Assembly (NCBI GenBank): GCA_044225795.1
Contig: JBGAIF010000010.1
Location: 1 to 64,000 of the forward strand
Direction of reading: 5' to 3'
From: Nemorincola sp044225795
Lineage (GTDB): Bacteria; Bacteroidota; Bacteroidia; Chitinophagales; Chitinophagaceae
DNA length: 64,000 nt
A program made the position numbers and the translations under genes. Every line of letters starts with the position of its first letter. The first letter of the stretch is position 1. Shown in pieces: positions 25,410 to 34,242 of this stretch. The notes below the pieces were generated by a model. It did no database searches, had not been told where the DNA came from, and saw nothing but the letters and a program-made list of their open reading frames with translations.

Positions 25410-26405
25410 AGTCATATAGTTGAAGGATACATAAAAGAATTCAAGGCAAATGAGCAGCTGAGGCAGCATAAGAGAAGTAACTCAGTTACAGCATACCATC
25501 ATATAATCAGTTTTTCTCCACTTGATACAAACCATATTACTGAGAAGATGATAAAAGATATCGCTGAGAAATTTATTTCACTTCGTGGGCCAACTGGCCT
25601 TATAATCGGCGCGCTCCATCAGGATCAGCATCATTGCCATGTTCATCTTATCCAGAGTGGCGTTCAACTTGGTACTGGTCTTGCAGCTCGAATTTCTAAA
25701 CAAGAGTTTCAGGAAATCAAACGGACATTGAACGAATACCAAAAGGACAAGTTCCCCGAGCTGGTAAGTCTGCCAGAACACGGGAAATCAAAAAATACTA
25801 AATCAAGAAGCATGGGAGACTTAGAAAATTTAAAAGCCGAACGACGCCAACAGGAAGATATTTTGCAGCATGCAGTAGAGACGGCGTACGCAATGGCTAC
25901 ATCTAAAGATGCATTTATTGCACAGATACGACAAGAAGGGCACGAGCCGTATTTCAGGAATGACCGTTTGCAGGGTCTCAAATATAATGGTGAGGAGAAG
26001 TTTCGTCTAAGTCGCTTTGGTATTTCTGAGAAAGAATTGGATGAATTAGAGCATACAGCGGAAGATCGAAAAGAACTGCGGACGAAGGAGCAACTTCAGG
26101 AACGATGGAAAGAATTTAACCTAGAGGCAAAGAAGTCTGTAGAACGCAGCCAGGAACAGTCAAGACTAGATCAGTTTGAGGAGTTGGAGAAGGAACAAAC
26201 TAATAACGACCGAGACAATAAAGATAGTGCGCAGGATTTGCAGAGGGAAAGTCAATGGGAGCCTGATATTGCCGGACAAGATATAGACGAATGGGAGAGT
26301 GAATATGAGGAGATGGAGGATGATAGAGATCATGACGACGGTAGAGACGAGGAAGATGTTTGGGGTTTTGATCATGACAGTGATTCCGATGAAATAGACA
26401 GATAA
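25410..26405 (+). pseudogene. Relaxase/mobilization protein, 5'-truncated
   Basis: The frame opens after a stop at 25407-25409 with relaxase sequence already under way ('EQLRQHKRSNSVTAYHHIIS') and no start codon until the ATG at 25548. It continues with the three-histidine metal motif in 'HQDQHHCHVHLIQSG' and a long charged coiled C-terminus ending in an Asp/Glu-rich tail. This matches Bacteroidota mobilization relaxases, which nick oriT to start plasmid or IME transfer. Roughly the first 100 or more residues of the nuclease domain are missing, so the protein from 25548 is probably inactive. Supports descent of the island from an integrative mobilizable element. Confidence 0.75.
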
Positions 26406-26431
26406 ATCGTAAGCTTTTTAAAAAGACAGAT

Positions 26432-26743
26432 ATGAATACAGGTATGCCGATATTGATACCGCTTGAGCAGGAACAGTTTTGGGCGAAACTCCGTGAGCTC
26501 GTGCAGAGTGAACTAGAACGACATAGTAAAAAGGAACAGGTATCCTATTCTGTTCCGGGTATGACACAGAAGCCACTCTATAAGGCAAGTGAGGTCTGCA
26601 CACTATTTGCCATCAGCAGACAGACACTCCATACCTGGGTAAAGGAGGGCAAGATTCGTCCTTATAAAGTGAAGTCAAGAGTGTACTATTTAGCAGTTGA
26701 CATTGAGAATCTAGTAGGTATGCCATTGTTCCCGAAACAATAG
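26432..26743 (+). CDS. Excisionase-like helix-turn-helix protein
   Basis: A 103-aa protein. The C-terminal half is a MerR/excisionase-type winged helix: 'LYKASEVCTLFAISRQTLHT' followed by 'WVKEGKIRPYKVKSRVYYLA'. The N-terminal 45 residues are helical and may dimerise. Such small proteins beside an attachment site bend DNA to favour excision by the tyrosine recombinase. It lies 27 bp after the relaxase remnant, 94 bp before the right arm-type repeats and 157 bp before attR, the expected place for a recombination directionality factor. Confidence 0.75.
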   Translation: MNTGMPILIPLEQEQFWAKLRELVQSELERHSKKEQVSYSVPGMTQKPLYKASEVCTLFAISRQTLHTWVKEGKIRPYKVKSRVYYLAVDIENLVGMPLFPKQ

Positions 26744-26836
26744 CTATTGGCATTTATTTCCCTATTATTACTTATCTTTGTTTTGACAGTTCAACCTGCG
26801 TAATTCTAGGTAAAACTTCCTTAGTTCTTTGCGTTT

Positions 26837-26860
26837 AATCGACTAAATAATCGACTAAAA
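26837..26860. promoter_or_regulatory. Paired arm-type repeats at the right end
   Basis: AATCGACTAAA starts at 26837 and 26849, the same 12-bp spacing and orientation as at 12933-12956, and 39 bp before the attR core. The rest of the 26744-27103 gap holds attR and a terminator and no other recognisable feature. Confidence 0.65.
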
Positions 26861-26899
26861 TTTATTGATATTGTAAATCAATGTCTTATACGGTTCTGC

Positions 26900-26919
26900 C
26901 GAGTCCCTGCGGAACCACC
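26900..26919. other. attR core
   Basis: Exact 20-bp copy of the tRNA-Lys 3' end. Directly before it stands GGTTCTG, the same as the tRNA's 5' acceptor strand, so the site could fold into a minimal acceptor/T-arm hairpin without being a tRNA. Confidence 0.9.
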
Positions 26920-26925
26920 GGAAAA

Positions 26926-26947
26926 AGCCTCAACATACGTTGAGGCT
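26926..26947 (+). terminator. Terminator downstream of attR
   Basis: AGCCTCAAC/GTTGAGGCT stem followed by TTTTTTG, preceded by AAAA. It probably is the original tRNA-Lys terminator, displaced by the island. Confidence 0.8.
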
Positions 26948-27103
26948 TTTTTGTATATTCATTTTTCGTTACCGGGGTCTTATGTCAATTTTTTAGGTTG
27001 GGTTTTTGGTTGATGACCATAAACTTAGAATAATGCATTTAGATGGGCCAAAATAGCAATCCATTTCTATGCGGAAATGTAATTGTTGTAAAAAACAGAA
27101 GAG

Positions 27104-29239
27104 ATGAATCGTTTATTAATTATAGTATTTATGCTTTGGGCAATGCTTTATAGCGTTGTCAGCAATGGAAGGTTGAAGGGGCAGTTATTCATTGATTCCC
27201 TGCTTACTGAGTTGCCCAAACAAAAAGCAGATACAGACAAGGTCAAAATAGTCGGCAGTGTGGCAAAGGTTTATCTGAACATGGATCTGGATAAAGCTTT
27301 GAAATTTGCCCGGCAGGCCCTGGAGTTGGCGGAGCAGATCCAGTGGAAAAAAGGTATAGCTTCTGCTAACTCGGTACTGGGCACATACCATTCCTCCAGA
27401 TCTGAATATGCCGAAGCGCTCACGTGTTATCAGAAAGCCCGGGGATTATATGAAGAGATCGGAGATAAAATTGATTATGCGGTCGTCACAGGAAATATCG
27501 GTAATGTATATGATGCCCAAAGCGATTACGTCAGGGCGCTGGAGTATAATCTTAAGGCGTTAAACATCAATGAAAATTTGGGGAACAAGCGGGGCATGAT
27601 GATCGCTTTGGGAAATATCGGGCTGATTTATGACGAGCGGGGCGATTATGTAAAAGCGCTGGAATATTATTTCAAAAACCTGAGACTTGGTGAAGAGACC
27701 GGTGAAAAAGAAGCAATGGCAGCAAGCATTGGCAATATAGGCGGCATCTATGAGCATCAGCACGACTATGCGAAAGCGCTTGAATACTACCTAAAGGCCT
27801 TAAAAGTAGATGAAGAGATAAGTGCAAATGATTTCGCTGCTATGGTTACCGGCAACATAGGCAATGTCTATACTGCCAGGCACGAGTACGCCAGTGCGCT
27901 GGAGTACTATACAAAGGCTTTAAAAATGTATCAGGAAACGGAAGATAAAAGTGGTGTTGCCAATGTGAATGGAAGCATAGGGAATGTCTATATGTCGCAG
28001 CACGATTATCCCAGGGCATTACCTTATCATTTCAAGGTAGTGCAGGCAGCCCGTGAAATAAGTGAAAAGAGCCTGGAGGCTCAGGGTCTGGGTGTTATTG
28101 CAGAGGATTACCAGATCATCGCTACAGATACGTCCGCCGCAGCCGCCATATCGAATGTGCAACGACAACAGATACAGTCAGCATCGGGTATATTGATACC
28201 CTCGGGTAAAACAGCGCTGCTTCGGAAGTCAGTCGAATACGCCGGCGACGCGATCTCGATAGATAGGGAGATCGGCGCGTTGGATGATCTCAGTTTGAAT
28301 TATTATCGTCTTTTCCGTGCCGACTCTATGCTCGGTGATTACAAAGGGGCTTTGCTGGCCCAATCTCAGTTTATCATCTATAAAGACTCAGTGTTCTCAA
28401 AAGAGAACGCGAAAAAAATGATGCATACTCAGATGCAGTATGAATTTGACCTGCAGCACATGGCCGATAGTCTTAAGAATGTGGAAAAAGAACGGATCAA
28501 CAAGCTTAGTATTCAAAGGCAACGTACCTATTTGTGGATAGGGGCGGGGGTTATATTGATGCTGATAAGCTTTTCCTTTTTTATGATACGCAATAACAAG
28601 CTGTTAGGTAAGGAGAAGGACCGTAGTGAAGACCTGTTATTGAATATCCTTCCTGTGGAAGTGGCGCATGAACTCATGACAACAGGAACCTCAACTCCGA
28701 AGCATTTTGATGATGTTACCGTATTCTTTACCGATTTTGTGAACTTCACAACTACCAGTGAAAAAATGAGGCCAAAGGCTTTGATCGACGAGTTGCATGC
28801 GTGTTTCAAAGCATTCGATGAGATCACGGCAAGATATAATATTGAAAAGATAAAGACCATCGGCGATGCCTACCTCGGCGTATGCGGGCTGCCATTGCCC
28901 GATCCCGACCACGCTAAGAAAATCGTTCAGGCGGCCATTGAGATCACCAGGTTCATGGAAGAGCGGTATGCCAGGCTTGGAGAAAATACATTCCGGCTGC
29001 GTGTGGGTATTCATAGCGGCAGTGTAGTAGCCGGTATAGTAGGTGTTAAAAAGTTTGCTTATGATATATGGGGAGATACCGTCAATACGGCTGCACGTAT
29101 GGAACAGAACAGCGAGGCAGGCAAGATAAATATATCGCAGAGCACTTATGAATTGGTAAAACATAGTTTTACCACCGAATACAGGGGAGAGATAGAAGCC
29201 AAGAACAAAGGGAAGTTGAAGATGTATTTTATAACATAA
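27104..29239 (+). CDS. TPR-containing class III adenylate cyclase
   Basis: 711 aa. N-terminal signal/anchor (residues 1-22), about seven TPRs (40-330, 'YAEALTCYQKARGLYEEIGD' type), a coiled region, one transmembrane helix (about 473-495, 'GAGVILMLISFSFFMI') and a class III nucleotidyl cyclase domain (about 510-711). Metal-binding Asp residues are in 'FFTDFVNFTT' and 'KTIGDAYLG'. Purine-selecting Lys ('EKIKTIGD') and Asp ('YDIWGDTVNTAARM') point to ATP rather than GTP, and the transition-state Asn/Arg are in 'NTAARM'. The TPR part would sit in the periplasm and sense a partner, controlling cAMP synthesis inside. First gene right of the island. Confidence 0.88.
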   Translation: MNRLLIIVFMLWAMLYSVVSNGRLKGQLFIDSLLTELPKQKADTDKVKIVGSVAKVYLNMDLDKALKFARQALELAEQIQWKKGIASANSVLGTYHSSRSEYAEALTCYQKARGLYEEIGDKIDYAVVTGNIGNVYDAQSDYVRALEYNLKALNINENLGNKRGMMIALGNIGLIYDERGDYVKALEYYFKNLRLGEETGEKEAMAASIGNIGGIYEHQHDYAKALEYYLKALKVDEEISANDFAAMVTGNIGNVYTARHEYASALEYYTKALKMYQETEDKSGVANVNGSIGNVYMSQHDYPRALPYHFKVVQAAREISEKSLEAQGLGVIAEDYQIIATDTSAAAAISNVQRQQIQSASGILIPSGKTALLRKSVEYAGDAISIDREIGALDDLSLNYYRLFRADSMLGDYKGALLAQSQFIIYKDSVFSKENAKKMMHTQMQYEFDLQHMADSLKNVEKERINKLSIQRQRTYLWIGAGVILMLISFSFFMIRNNKLLGKEKDRSEDLLLNILPVEVAHELMTTGTSTPKHFDDVTVFFTDFVNFTTTSEKMRPKALIDELHACFKAFDEITARYNIEKIKTIGDAYLGVCGLPLPDPDHAKKIVQAAIEITRFMEERYARLGENTFRLRVGIHSGSVVAGIVGVKKFAYDIWGDTVNTAARMEQNSEAGKINISQSTYELVKHSFTTEYRGEIEAKNKGKLKMYFIT

Positions 29240-29274
29240 TTATCAGGAGTGCGCCGCTTGCGAAAGAGCAAACC

Positions 29275-29478
29275 TCACTGCTCATCGTGCGGGCGTATCT
29301 GCAGAAACATAAAGCTGAGTTCCAGCATGGCCAGTAATTGTTGCTGGTCTTCGGGCACATACAGTGTCTTCTCCTCATCCATAAGCCGCCATATGGTCAT
29401 TAGTCCGTCCGTGTCCGCGCAGTCGGTGAATGTGCGGATCATGCTCAGTAGTTCTTCTTTTGTGTAGGTGGGATTCAT
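29275..29478 (-). CDS. Small hypothetical protein
   Basis: 67 aa ('MNPTYTKEELLSMIRTF...') with helical, acidic character and no signal peptide. It lies 36 bp downstream of the acyl-CoA ligase stop on the same strand, so it may be the last gene of the SDR-ligase operon. No family was recognised. Confidence 0.5.
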   Translation of the reverse strand: MNPTYTKEELLSMIRTFTDCADTDGLMTIWRLMDEEKTLYVPEDQQQLLAMLELSFMFLQIRPHDEQ

Positions 29479-29514
29479 ATCACCGGCAAATGACCTGCTG
29501 TAAAATTACTGCAT

Positions 29515-31053
29515 TTATACGTACGTGCCGCTGCCCAGTGTTTTCTTGTCCACCTTGCCCAGGGCATTGTAGGGTAGTGCCGCTACATACGCTATCTGGG
29601 CGGGCACCTGGTAACGGGCCACCCTTGGCCGCAGCCATTCCCGCAGGTCCGTATCGGTAAGTTGGCAGCCGGTCTTTGCTACTACATATGCTTTCAGCCT
29701 TTCTCCGTAGGCCGCATCTGCTATGCCCGTTACAGCGGCATCTGCTATCAGCGGGTGTTGTATCAGCAGGTGCTCCAGTTCTGCGGGATATACATTCTCT
29801 CCCCCCGATACGATCATGTCGTCCTTCCTGCCATGCAGGAAAATATAGCCTTCTTCATTTTTGCAGGCCAGGTCTCCCGTTTCAACATATACGGTATCAT
29901 TGGCCATCCACATGCTGCTGATGCACATGCTGCCTGTGGCTCCGATGGCAGCTTCTTTGCCGTTATCGTTCAGTATGACCATATGTACTCCCTTTAATTC
30001 CCTGCCTATGGAACCCGGATATCTTTTCAGGTCTTCAGGCGTAGCCATGATGCATACCCCCGCCTCCGATGTGCCATACAGGTTGTATAGCCTGGCGCCT
30101 TGCTTTTGCACCAGGTCTTCGGTCAGTTCCTGCCTCAGCGCGGCACCGCCGGATACGATACAGGCCGGGATCTTCAGCACACCATGTTGTTCATCGTTCA
30201 TGCGCTGCAGCATCAGCGGCACCGCTATCAGCACATCGGCTTGCTTGCTGGTGAGCAGATCGCAGGCGGTCGCGACATCAAATTTTCTGCGCAATACCAT
30301 AGTGGCGCCCATGGCCACGCACATAAAGCTGGCCGCCAGCCCGAACCCATGATACACAGGTGTGGCTATATACACCGAGCGGAATGTTCCGGGGTCTAAT
30401 TTATTCAAAATGTCGGTGAATGGATCCAGGATGCTCAGCAGCGAAGACCGTCGTTCTGCCACTTTGAAACCACCTGTGGTGCCGCTGGTCAGCACGGTTA
30501 TTTTCCCGAAGCTGGCGCGCCGCATCCTTTGCAGGGTTGTTGTTCTGTGTGCTGCATAGTGCCGTATGGATGGTGCTGCGTGGCGGTCGGCTGCCAGTGC
30601 AGGCAGGTGTGCAGCGCTGGCTTCGATGTATGGTTGCAGATCATCATCATAGATCACCAGGTGGAAGTGATGTTTGTCCGCCAGCTTCTGAAATTGCTGC
30701 CGGCTGATGTCTGTGCTGATGAGGAATACATCGGCGCCCGTGCGCGATACGGCAAATATGCTGCGTATCAGCGAAGCGTGATTGCGGCACATGATGCCCA
30801 CCTTGCATTGGTGCTGCAGGCTGTATTGTTGCTGCAGCGTAGCGGCCAGTTGTGCGCATTGCCGCAGCAGTTCACGATAGCTCACAGATCCCTGTTCATC
30901 ACTTATCGCTATATGGTCGGGATAGGTCTTTGCGGCAAACTGCAGCAAGCCCATCAGGTTTATGCCCGAAGAGAGAAACCCCTGTGTCAGCCGGGTAAGG
31001 CCTGCGGGGGTGATGAAGTTGGCGCGGTATAATTTCTTCAGTAGCTGCAGCAC
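29515..31053 (-). CDS. AMP-dependent acyl-CoA synthetase/ligase
   Basis: 512 aa of the ANL superfamily, which activates a carboxylic acid with ATP to an acyl-adenylate and passes it to CoA (or a carrier). The P-loop-like motif 'TVLTSGTTGGFKVAE', the 'YNLYGTSEAGV' motif, 'YVETGDLACKNEEGY' and the hinge 'GRKDDMIVSGGENVYPAE' are present. The C-terminal catalytic Lys is in 'LPYNALGKVDKKTLG'. The acid is probably a medium or long fatty acid but cannot be defined. It starts 3 bp after the SDR gene's stop, so the two are translationally linked and likely act on the same lipid pathway. Confidence 0.87.
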   Translation of the reverse strand: MLQLLKKLYRANFITPAGLTRLTQGFLSSGINLMGLLQFAAKTYPDHIAISDEQGSVSYRELLRQCAQLAATLQQQYSLQHQCKVGIMCRNHASLIRSIFAVSRTGADVFLISTDISRQQFQKLADKHHFHLVIYDDDLQPYIEASAAHLPALAADRHAAPSIRHYAAHRTTTLQRMRRASFGKITVLTSGTTGGFKVAERRSSLLSILDPFTDILNKLDPGTFRSVYIATPVYHGFGLAASFMCVAMGATMVLRRKFDVATACDLLTSKQADVLIAVPLMLQRMNDEQHGVLKIPACIVSGGAALRQELTEDLVQKQGARLYNLYGTSEAGVCIMATPEDLKRYPGSIGRELKGVHMVILNDNGKEAAIGATGSMCISSMWMANDTVYVETGDLACKNEEGYIFLHGRKDDMIVSGGENVYPAELEHLLIQHPLIADAAVTGIADAAYGERLKAYVVAKTGCQLTDTDLREWLRPRVARYQVPAQIAYVAALPYNALGKVDKKTLGSGTYV

Positions 31054-31056
31054 GGT

Positions 31057-31911
31057 CTATCGTTTCAGTAAGTTGATGGCAAACCGCTCCCATACCCGTC
31101 TGAACAGGAATGCCGTGGTCTGCGCAAAGATGAGCCACCAGGGCATGTAGCGCGTGTTCCTCTGGTAGGCGGCCCTCCCTATGATGCGTGCCACATGCTG
31201 CGGGCTCATGGCAGGGGCGTGTTCATATTCTTTGGTAGGGGCTATCATTCTCGTTCTTACCAGTGGCAGGTACAGTGTTGTTGTGGCTATGTTCATTTCC
31301 TTCAGTTCCGGTGCGGCCGCCCTTAGCCAGGTGTCAAACGCTGTCTTCGAAGCATGGTACGCAGCCCAGTAAGGTACGGGCAACAGCAGGCACACAGCCG
31401 ATGAGACATTGATGATCTGGCCTTTATTCTGTTTCAATGATGGTATCAGCCCCAGGCACAACTGCACGGGACTGGTATAGTTAAGTGTGATGGTTCGGGT
31501 AAAGTCATGGTTGCGCTCCAGCGAATCGGCTATTGCCCGTTTTATGGATTTGCCCGCATTGTTGATGAACAGGTGTATGCCACCGGTTATCTGTTGCAGT
31601 TGCTCATTCAGTGTATCTACCTGCCCGGCTTGGTACAGGTCGGCAGCCAGCACAGTGGCTCTTCCTCCGTCCTTTTCTATTGTGGCTTTCAGTTGCTGTA
31701 GCTTTTCCGTGGTCCGGGCCACCAGTATCACATGCGCGCCATGCGCGGCCAGCAGCAATGCGGCCTGCTCACCAATACCATAGCTGGCGCCCGTTATCAG
31801 CACATGCTTGGCTGATACAGCCGCTGTTAGCCGCTCACTGTTCAGCGGAGAAGAGGGGAAGAGCAGATGCTCCATAAGGCTATAGCTGTGCGCTGTGCTC
31901 ATACACTGCAA
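31057..31911 (-). CDS. Short-chain dehydrogenase/reductase
   Basis: 284 aa with the classical SDR fold. The cofactor motif TGxxxGIG is in 'VLITGASYGIGEQAA' (about residues 34-48), 'NNAG' in 'LFINNAGKS', catalytic Ser in 'IINVSSAVCLL' and the YxxxK pair in 'AYHASKTAF'. The C-terminus is basic and hydrophobic ('MPWWLIFAQTTAFLFRRVW'), suggesting membrane contact. With the acyl-CoA ligase directly downstream this looks like a two-step acyl/lipid modification operon. The substrate is unknown. Confidence 0.85.
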   Translation of the reverse strand: MQCMSTAHSYSLMEHLLFPSSPLNSERLTAAVSAKHVLITGASYGIGEQAALLLAAHGAHVILVARTTEKLQQLKATIEKDGGRATVLAADLYQAGQVDTLNEQLQQITGGIHLFINNAGKSIKRAIADSLERNHDFTRTITLNYTSPVQLCLGLIPSLKQNKGQIINVSSAVCLLLPVPYWAAYHASKTAFDTWLRAAAPELKEMNIATTTLYLPLVRTRMIAPTKEYEHAPAMSPQHVARIIGRAAYQRNTRYMPWWLIFAQTTAFLFRRVWERFAINLLKR

Positions 31912-31940
31912 ATAAAGGTAGGACTATCGGGGCAAACAAA

Positions 31941-31968
31941 AAGGCCATCTCCGGGGGAGATAGCCTTT
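31941..31968 (-). terminator. Terminator after the FKBP gene
   Basis: Reading the minus strand: AAAGGCTATCTCC, loop, GGAGATGGCC then TTTTTG. It lies about 20 bp past the FKBP stop. Confidence 0.8.
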
Positions 31969-31988
31969 AAACATGTTTAGCTGTTATA

Positions 31989-32420
31989 TTAACCGATAGC
32001 TACCAGTTCTATATCAAATATCAGGTCCTGTCCTGCCAGCGGATGGTTGCCATCCAGGGTCACTGTATCATCATTTACAGCCACGATCACTACCGGGAAC
32101 ACATTACCCGCGTTATCGCCCATCTGCAGCTCCATGCCCACTTCAGGAGTGATGCCTGATGCCTGGAACTCACCGATAGGATGATCCATCATCATGTCGT
32201 CGCTGCGGTGTCCGTATGCTTCATGCACAGGTATGTTCACGGTCTTCTTATCACCGGTCTTCATACCCATTACGGCGTCGTCAAATCCTTTGATCACTTG
32301 TCCCGATCCGGCAGTGAATGCCAGTGGCTCGCGTCCTGCTGAGCTGTCAAAAGTGGTGCCATCAGTCAGCTTGCCGTGATAGTGGACTTGCACTTTATCG
32401 CCTTTTTTTACTTCTTGCAT
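31989..32420 (-). CDS. FKBP-type peptidyl-prolyl isomerase (SlyD-like)
   Basis: 143 aa without a signal peptide, so cytoplasmic. The FKBP core is 'VQVHYHGKLTDGTTFDSS' and 'PLAFTAGSGQVIKGFDDAVMG', with an insert-in-flap region ('HEAYGHRSDD...GITPEVGMELQ') and the C-terminal 'NHPLAGQDLIFDIELVAI', the pattern of SlyD. It catalyses cis-trans proline isomerisation and acts as a chaperone. The His-rich metal-binding tail of enterobacterial SlyD is absent. Single gene with its own terminator. Confidence 0.88.
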   Translation of the reverse strand: MQEVKKGDKVQVHYHGKLTDGTTFDSSAGREPLAFTAGSGQVIKGFDDAVMGMKTGDKKTVNIPVHEAYGHRSDDMMMDHPIGEFQASGITPEVGMELQMGDNAGNVFPVVIVAVNDDTVTLDGNHPLAGQDLIFDIELVAIG

Positions 32421-32505
32421 ATTGTTGTTTTAAATAAATAAAGAGGACAAAGTTACGTTAATATAACATCTGAGCAATTATCTTTATAAAAAATTAAGGT
32501 TTTGT

Positions 32506-33699
32506 ATGCGTTTGATGCTTCTGTGTCTGGTCGCCTGTTTATATTGTTATTCTGTATGCCCTGCAAAGAACTTTTACGACCCGAAAGTGCTGCCTGCCGA
32601 TGCCCGGCCCGCTGTATATGTGCCCATGCTGAAGGGTAAGCGGGTAGGGCTTATCATCAATCAGACATCAGTGGTGAATGGAGTATCTCTTTTGGACATG
32701 CTGTTGTCTGAGAAGGTATTGGTAAAGAAGATATTTGTTCCCGAGCATGGCTTTCGCGGTACCGAAGATGCCGGTGCAGAATTGGGCAACTCGGTGGATA
32801 GCGCCACCGGAATACCTGTGGTATCCATCTACGGTAAGCACAGGAAACCAACCAAGGAGGATATGGCCGATGTGGATGTGCTGGTGTACGACCTGCAGGA
32901 TGTAGGCGTCAGGTTCTATACCTATATTGCTACGCTCCAGTATTGTATGGAAGCTTGTGCGGAAAATCATAAACAGATGCTGGTGCTTGACCGGCCCGAT
33001 CCGAATGGATTCTATGTAGATGGTCCGTTGATGGAAAAAGAGCATGCCTCATTCCTGGGATTGCAGCCCATACCGGTGGTGTATGGTATGACCGCCGGCG
33101 AATATGCGCAGATGCTGAAAGGGGAGAAGTGGTTCAATAAAGCAGATGAACTGGACCTTAAGGTGGTGAAATGCATCAGCTATACGCACGATAAGAAGTT
33201 CAGGCTTGTAGTATCTCCATCTCCCAATCTGAAGTCTATGGCGGCCATACTCGCATATCCTTCCACCTGTGTCTTTGAAGGCACACGGCTCAGCCTGGGC
33301 AGGGGTACAGATATGCCATTCCTGGTATATGGCTGCCCTGAATTTGAGGGTAAGTTCGATTACAGTTTTACGCCTCACAGCATGATAGGTGCCAAGGAGC
33401 CGCCGCTTATGAATAAAAAGTGCTACGGTGAGTTGGTGGGCACTACCGAAGAGCAGATCCTTGGCAAGACAAAGAACACGCTATCGCTGCAGTGGCTGCT
33501 TAAGGCATATAGTGTGTATCCCGATACCGCTAAATTCTTTACACCGTTCTTTACCACGCTTATGGGAACAAAAAAGCTGGAAGCCCTGGTGAAGCAAGGC
33601 AAAACAGAGGATGAGATAAGGGCGTCATGGCAGGAGGGGCTCACGGCATTTAAGAAGATAAGGAAAAAGTACCTGCTTTATCCCGATTTTAAAGAGTAG
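32506..33699 (+). CDS. DUF1343 / NamZ-like exo-beta-N-acetylmuramidase
   Basis: 397 aa with an N-terminal signal peptide ('MRLMLLCLVACLYCYSVCPA'). It contains the DUF1343 hallmarks 'KRVGLIINQTSVVNG', 'IFVPEHGFRGTEDAGAE', 'SIYGKHRKP', 'VLVYDLQDVGVRFYTYIATL', 'LDRPDPNG' and 'EGTRLSLGRGTDMPF'. This family (GH171) includes NamZ, which releases MurNAc from peptidoglycan fragments for recycling. The length is normal. The preceding gap holds no clear -33 box. Confidence 0.85.
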   Translation: MRLMLLCLVACLYCYSVCPAKNFYDPKVLPADARPAVYVPMLKGKRVGLIINQTSVVNGVSLLDMLLSEKVLVKKIFVPEHGFRGTEDAGAELGNSVDSATGIPVVSIYGKHRKPTKEDMADVDVLVYDLQDVGVRFYTYIATLQYCMEACAENHKQMLVLDRPDPNGFYVDGPLMEKEHASFLGLQPIPVVYGMTAGEYAQMLKGEKWFNKADELDLKVVKCISYTHDKKFRLVVSPSPNLKSMAAILAYPSTCVFEGTRLSLGRGTDMPFLVYGCPEFEGKFDYSFTPHSMIGAKEPPLMNKKCYGELVGTTEEQILGKTKNTLSLQWLLKAYSVYPDTAKFFTPFFTTLMGTKKLEALVKQGKTEDEIRASWQEGLTAFKKIRKKYLLYPDFKE

Positions 33700-33745
33700 A
33701 AGTTGACCATATTTTCTAAAAAAAAATTAAATTGCCTGTAAATCA

Positions 33746-34171
33746 ATGAACATGAAGAGAATAATATTGGTATTGATGTTGTTGTTGTCCTGCGTTGCTG
33801 GTTCGTATGCTCAGGCAGCGTCTAAAAAGAAGGTGTCATCAAAGAAGAAAACGACTAAAGTTGCACCGCAGCCGCCTGTCAATCCCGAAGATACAGGGGA
33901 GCCCACCCCGGAGGCCATGGCTTCGGAAAATGTAAAGCTGGTAAAAAACATGTTCAAGCTTAGCTCGGAACAATTTGGAGCTTTGTACAAGGCCGAATTG
34001 GAATATTGCCAGTGGGAGCGCAGTATGCGTGGTAAGCCGGGCCTAAACAAAAAAAGTATGGATGAGGCGGCCAATAAGAAGGATAACAAGTATAAGGCTA
34101 TTCTTTCACCGGATCAGTTTCAGCAATATTACAAAGTTGCTCACCCTGAGAAAGCTGCGACGGCAAAATAG
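33746..34171 (+). CDS. Small secreted hypothetical protein
   Basis: 141 aa with a signal peptide ('MKRIILVLMLLLSCVAGSYA' from the second Met) followed by a Lys-rich, low-complexity linker ('KKKVSSKKKTTK') and a helical C-terminal part ('FKLSSEQFGALYKAELEYCQ'). It is followed by a strong terminator. No function was recognised. Confidence 0.6.
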   Translation: MNMKRIILVLMLLLSCVAGSYAQAASKKKVSSKKKTTKVAPQPPVNPEDTGEPTPEAMASENVKLVKNMFKLSSEQFGALYKAELEYCQWERSMRGKPGLNKKSMDEAANKKDNKYKAILSPDQFQQYYKVAHPEKAATAK

Positions 34172-34200
34172 CCTTCGTAAAGTATATTGGATAAGCAAAA

Positions 34201-34226
34201 TGCCACCGGTTATGGTGGCATTTTTT
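34201..34226 (+). terminator. Terminator
   Basis: TGCCACCGGTTATGGTGGCA followed by TTTTTT and preceded by AAAA. It could also serve the convergent dioxygenase gene. Confidence 0.85.
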
Positions 34227-34242
34227 CATTGAAGAGGTTATA

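Noticed and set aside
26891..26919. A second tRNA at attR
   Set aside because: Only the acceptor strand and T-arm half are present; there is no D arm or anticodon arm.
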